DNA from: Halorhabdus sp. BNX81
GTDB taxonomy: Archaea; Halobacteriota; Halobacteria; Halobacteriales; Haloarculaceae
Assembly (NCBI RefSeq): GCF_029229925.1
Contig: NZ_CP107254.1
Span: 1,674,001-1,738,000, forward strand
Reading direction: 5' to 3'
DNA length: 64,000 bases
Positions 63,297-64,000 of the stretch are shown piece by piece; the stretch's first letter is position 1; every line of letters starts with the position of its first letter. The notes beneath the pieces are model-generated. The model had not been told where the DNA came from, ran no database searches, and saw nothing but the letters and a program-made list of their open reading frames with translations. A program made the position numbers and the translations under genes.

Positions 63297-64000
63297 ATGC
63301 ACGAACACGACGTACTCGTTGTCGGTGCGGGCGGCGCAGGGCTTCGGGCAGCGATCGCGGCAGCCGAAGAAGGAGCCGACGTGGCCATCGTCACGAAGCT
63401 CCACCCCGTGAGAAGTCACACCGGGGCGGCCGAGGGCGGGATCAACGCCGCGCTCCAGGACGAGGACTCCTGGCAGGATCACGCCTACGACACAATGAAG
63501 GGATCGGACTTCCTCGGGGACGCGCCGGCAATCGAGACGCTCGCGAGTGACGCGCCGGAGGACGTCATCCAGCTCGATCACTGGGGGATGCCGTTCTCCC
63601 GAGAGGAGGACGGCACGGTCTCACAGCGACCGTTCGGCGGCCTGTCGTACCCGCGGACGACCTACGCCGGCGCGGAGACCGGCCATCATCTGCTGCATAC
63701 GATGTACGAGCAGGTGGTCAAGCGGGGCATCGAAGTCTACGAGGAGTGGTACGTGACGGATCTCGCCGTGACTGACGACGATGATCCGGAAGACCGGACC
63801 TGCCATGGCGTCGCCGCCTACGACATCAAGACCGGCGAAGTCGAAGGGTTCCAGGCCCGAGACGCCGTTATCCTTGCGACCGGCGGACTCGGCCAGGTGT
63901 TCGATCACACCACCAACGCCGTCGCCAACACGGGCGACGGGCAGGCAATGGCCTACCGCGCGGGCGTGCCGCTCGAAGACATGGAGTTCGTCCAGTTCCA
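63297..64000 (+). CDS. sdhA: Succinate dehydrogenase flavoprotein subunit, cut by edge
   Basis: First 234 residues of the catalytic subunit that oxidises succinate to fumarate. The N-terminus has the FAD motif VLVVGAGGAGLRAAIAAAEEG, the flavin-linkage region RSHTGAAEGGINAAL (His for covalent FAD) and GGLSYPRTTYAG; DAVILATGGLGQVF follows. It starts 4 bases after sdhB. The active-site region lies beyond the window. Confidence 0.93.
   Translation, partial: MHEHDVLVVGAGGAGLRAAIAAAEEGADVAIVTKLHPVRSHTGAAEGGINAALQDEDSWQDHAYDTMKGSDFLGDAPAIETLASDAPEDVIQLDHWGMPFSREEDGTVSQRPFGGLSYPRTTYAGAETGHHLLHTMYEQVVKRGIEVYEEWYVTDLAVTDDDDPEDRTCHGVAAYDIKTGEVEGFQARDAVILATGGLGQVFDHTTNAVANTGDGQAMAYRAGVPLEDMEFVQF

Noticed and set aside
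1-64000. CRISPR array
   Set aside because: No series of regularly spaced identical repeats and no cas gene was seen.

Overview
The window is a GC-rich stretch of a haloarchaeal chromosome. Supporting signs are acidic proteins, an archaeal EF-2, a HalX response regulator, TrmB and Lrp regulators, PibD-type pilin signals, TATA boxes about 25-30 bases before start codons (leaderless mRNAs), and succinate dehydrogenase in the order C-D-B-A. The GH2 and GH3 glycosidases suggest a sugar-using member of the Haloarculaceae, perhaps near Halorhabdus. That placement is inference only.

Layout. 1-5.8 kb: an RND/MMPL exporter (cut by the left edge) translated directly after a large secreted COG1361-type repeat protein, with a divergent TrmB-type regulator. 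5.8-10.7 kb: a RecA/KaiC-like ATPase with a HalX response regulator, a metallo-beta-lactamase-fold hydrolase, a P-loop ATPase with a DUF5827-like partner, and a 7TM-PAS histidine kinase. 10.7-16.8 kb: superoxide dismutase, photolyase, enoyl-CoA hydratase, small conserved proteins, an AT-rich pocket with a Tat-exported protein, and an aldo/keto reductase. 16.9-20.4 kb: EF-2, with runs of perfect palindromes on both sides, next to a protein carrying an HEFGH metalloprotease-like motif.

20.5-32.3 kb is the most unusual region: a tightly overlapping archaeal type IV pilus-like operon (PilB ATPase, PilC membrane platform, then five pilin-like proteins) facing a sixth pilin-like protein. Two of the pilin-like proteins carry adhesive domains. 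One has a von Willebrand A domain with a MIDAS motif; the other has a PKD domain followed by a ricin-B lectin domain. The vWA and ricin segments are visibly more AT-rich than the scaffolds around them, which suggests exchange of adhesin cassettes on a conserved pilus machine.

32.4-45 kb: aminotransferase/Lrp pair, small regulator, redoxin, MscS channel, O-methyltransferase, then two ABC-2 type exporters translated as one coupled unit. Between them lies an unrecognised 45-residue ORF joined to both neighbours by ATGA overlaps. CheC, a degenerate UspA, a histidine kinase and a Gfo/Idh/MocA dehydrogenase follow.

45.2-53.3 kb: pyruvate:ferredoxin oxidoreductase (porAB), Lrp regulator and acetyl-CoA synthetase form an acetyl-CoA module, followed by a Rossmann-DHH phosphoesterase and a CBS-ParB-like protein. 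53.3-61.5 kb: GH2 and GH3 glycosidases flank a decaying insertion spot beside tRNA-Leu(CAA). It holds a zinc ribbon protein, a frameshifted beta-propeller lipoprotein gene, an apparent IS200/IS605 end, a partial tRNA-Leu copy, and hicBA with a frameshifted hicA. 61.6-64 kb: sdhCDBA, with sdhA cut by the right edge.
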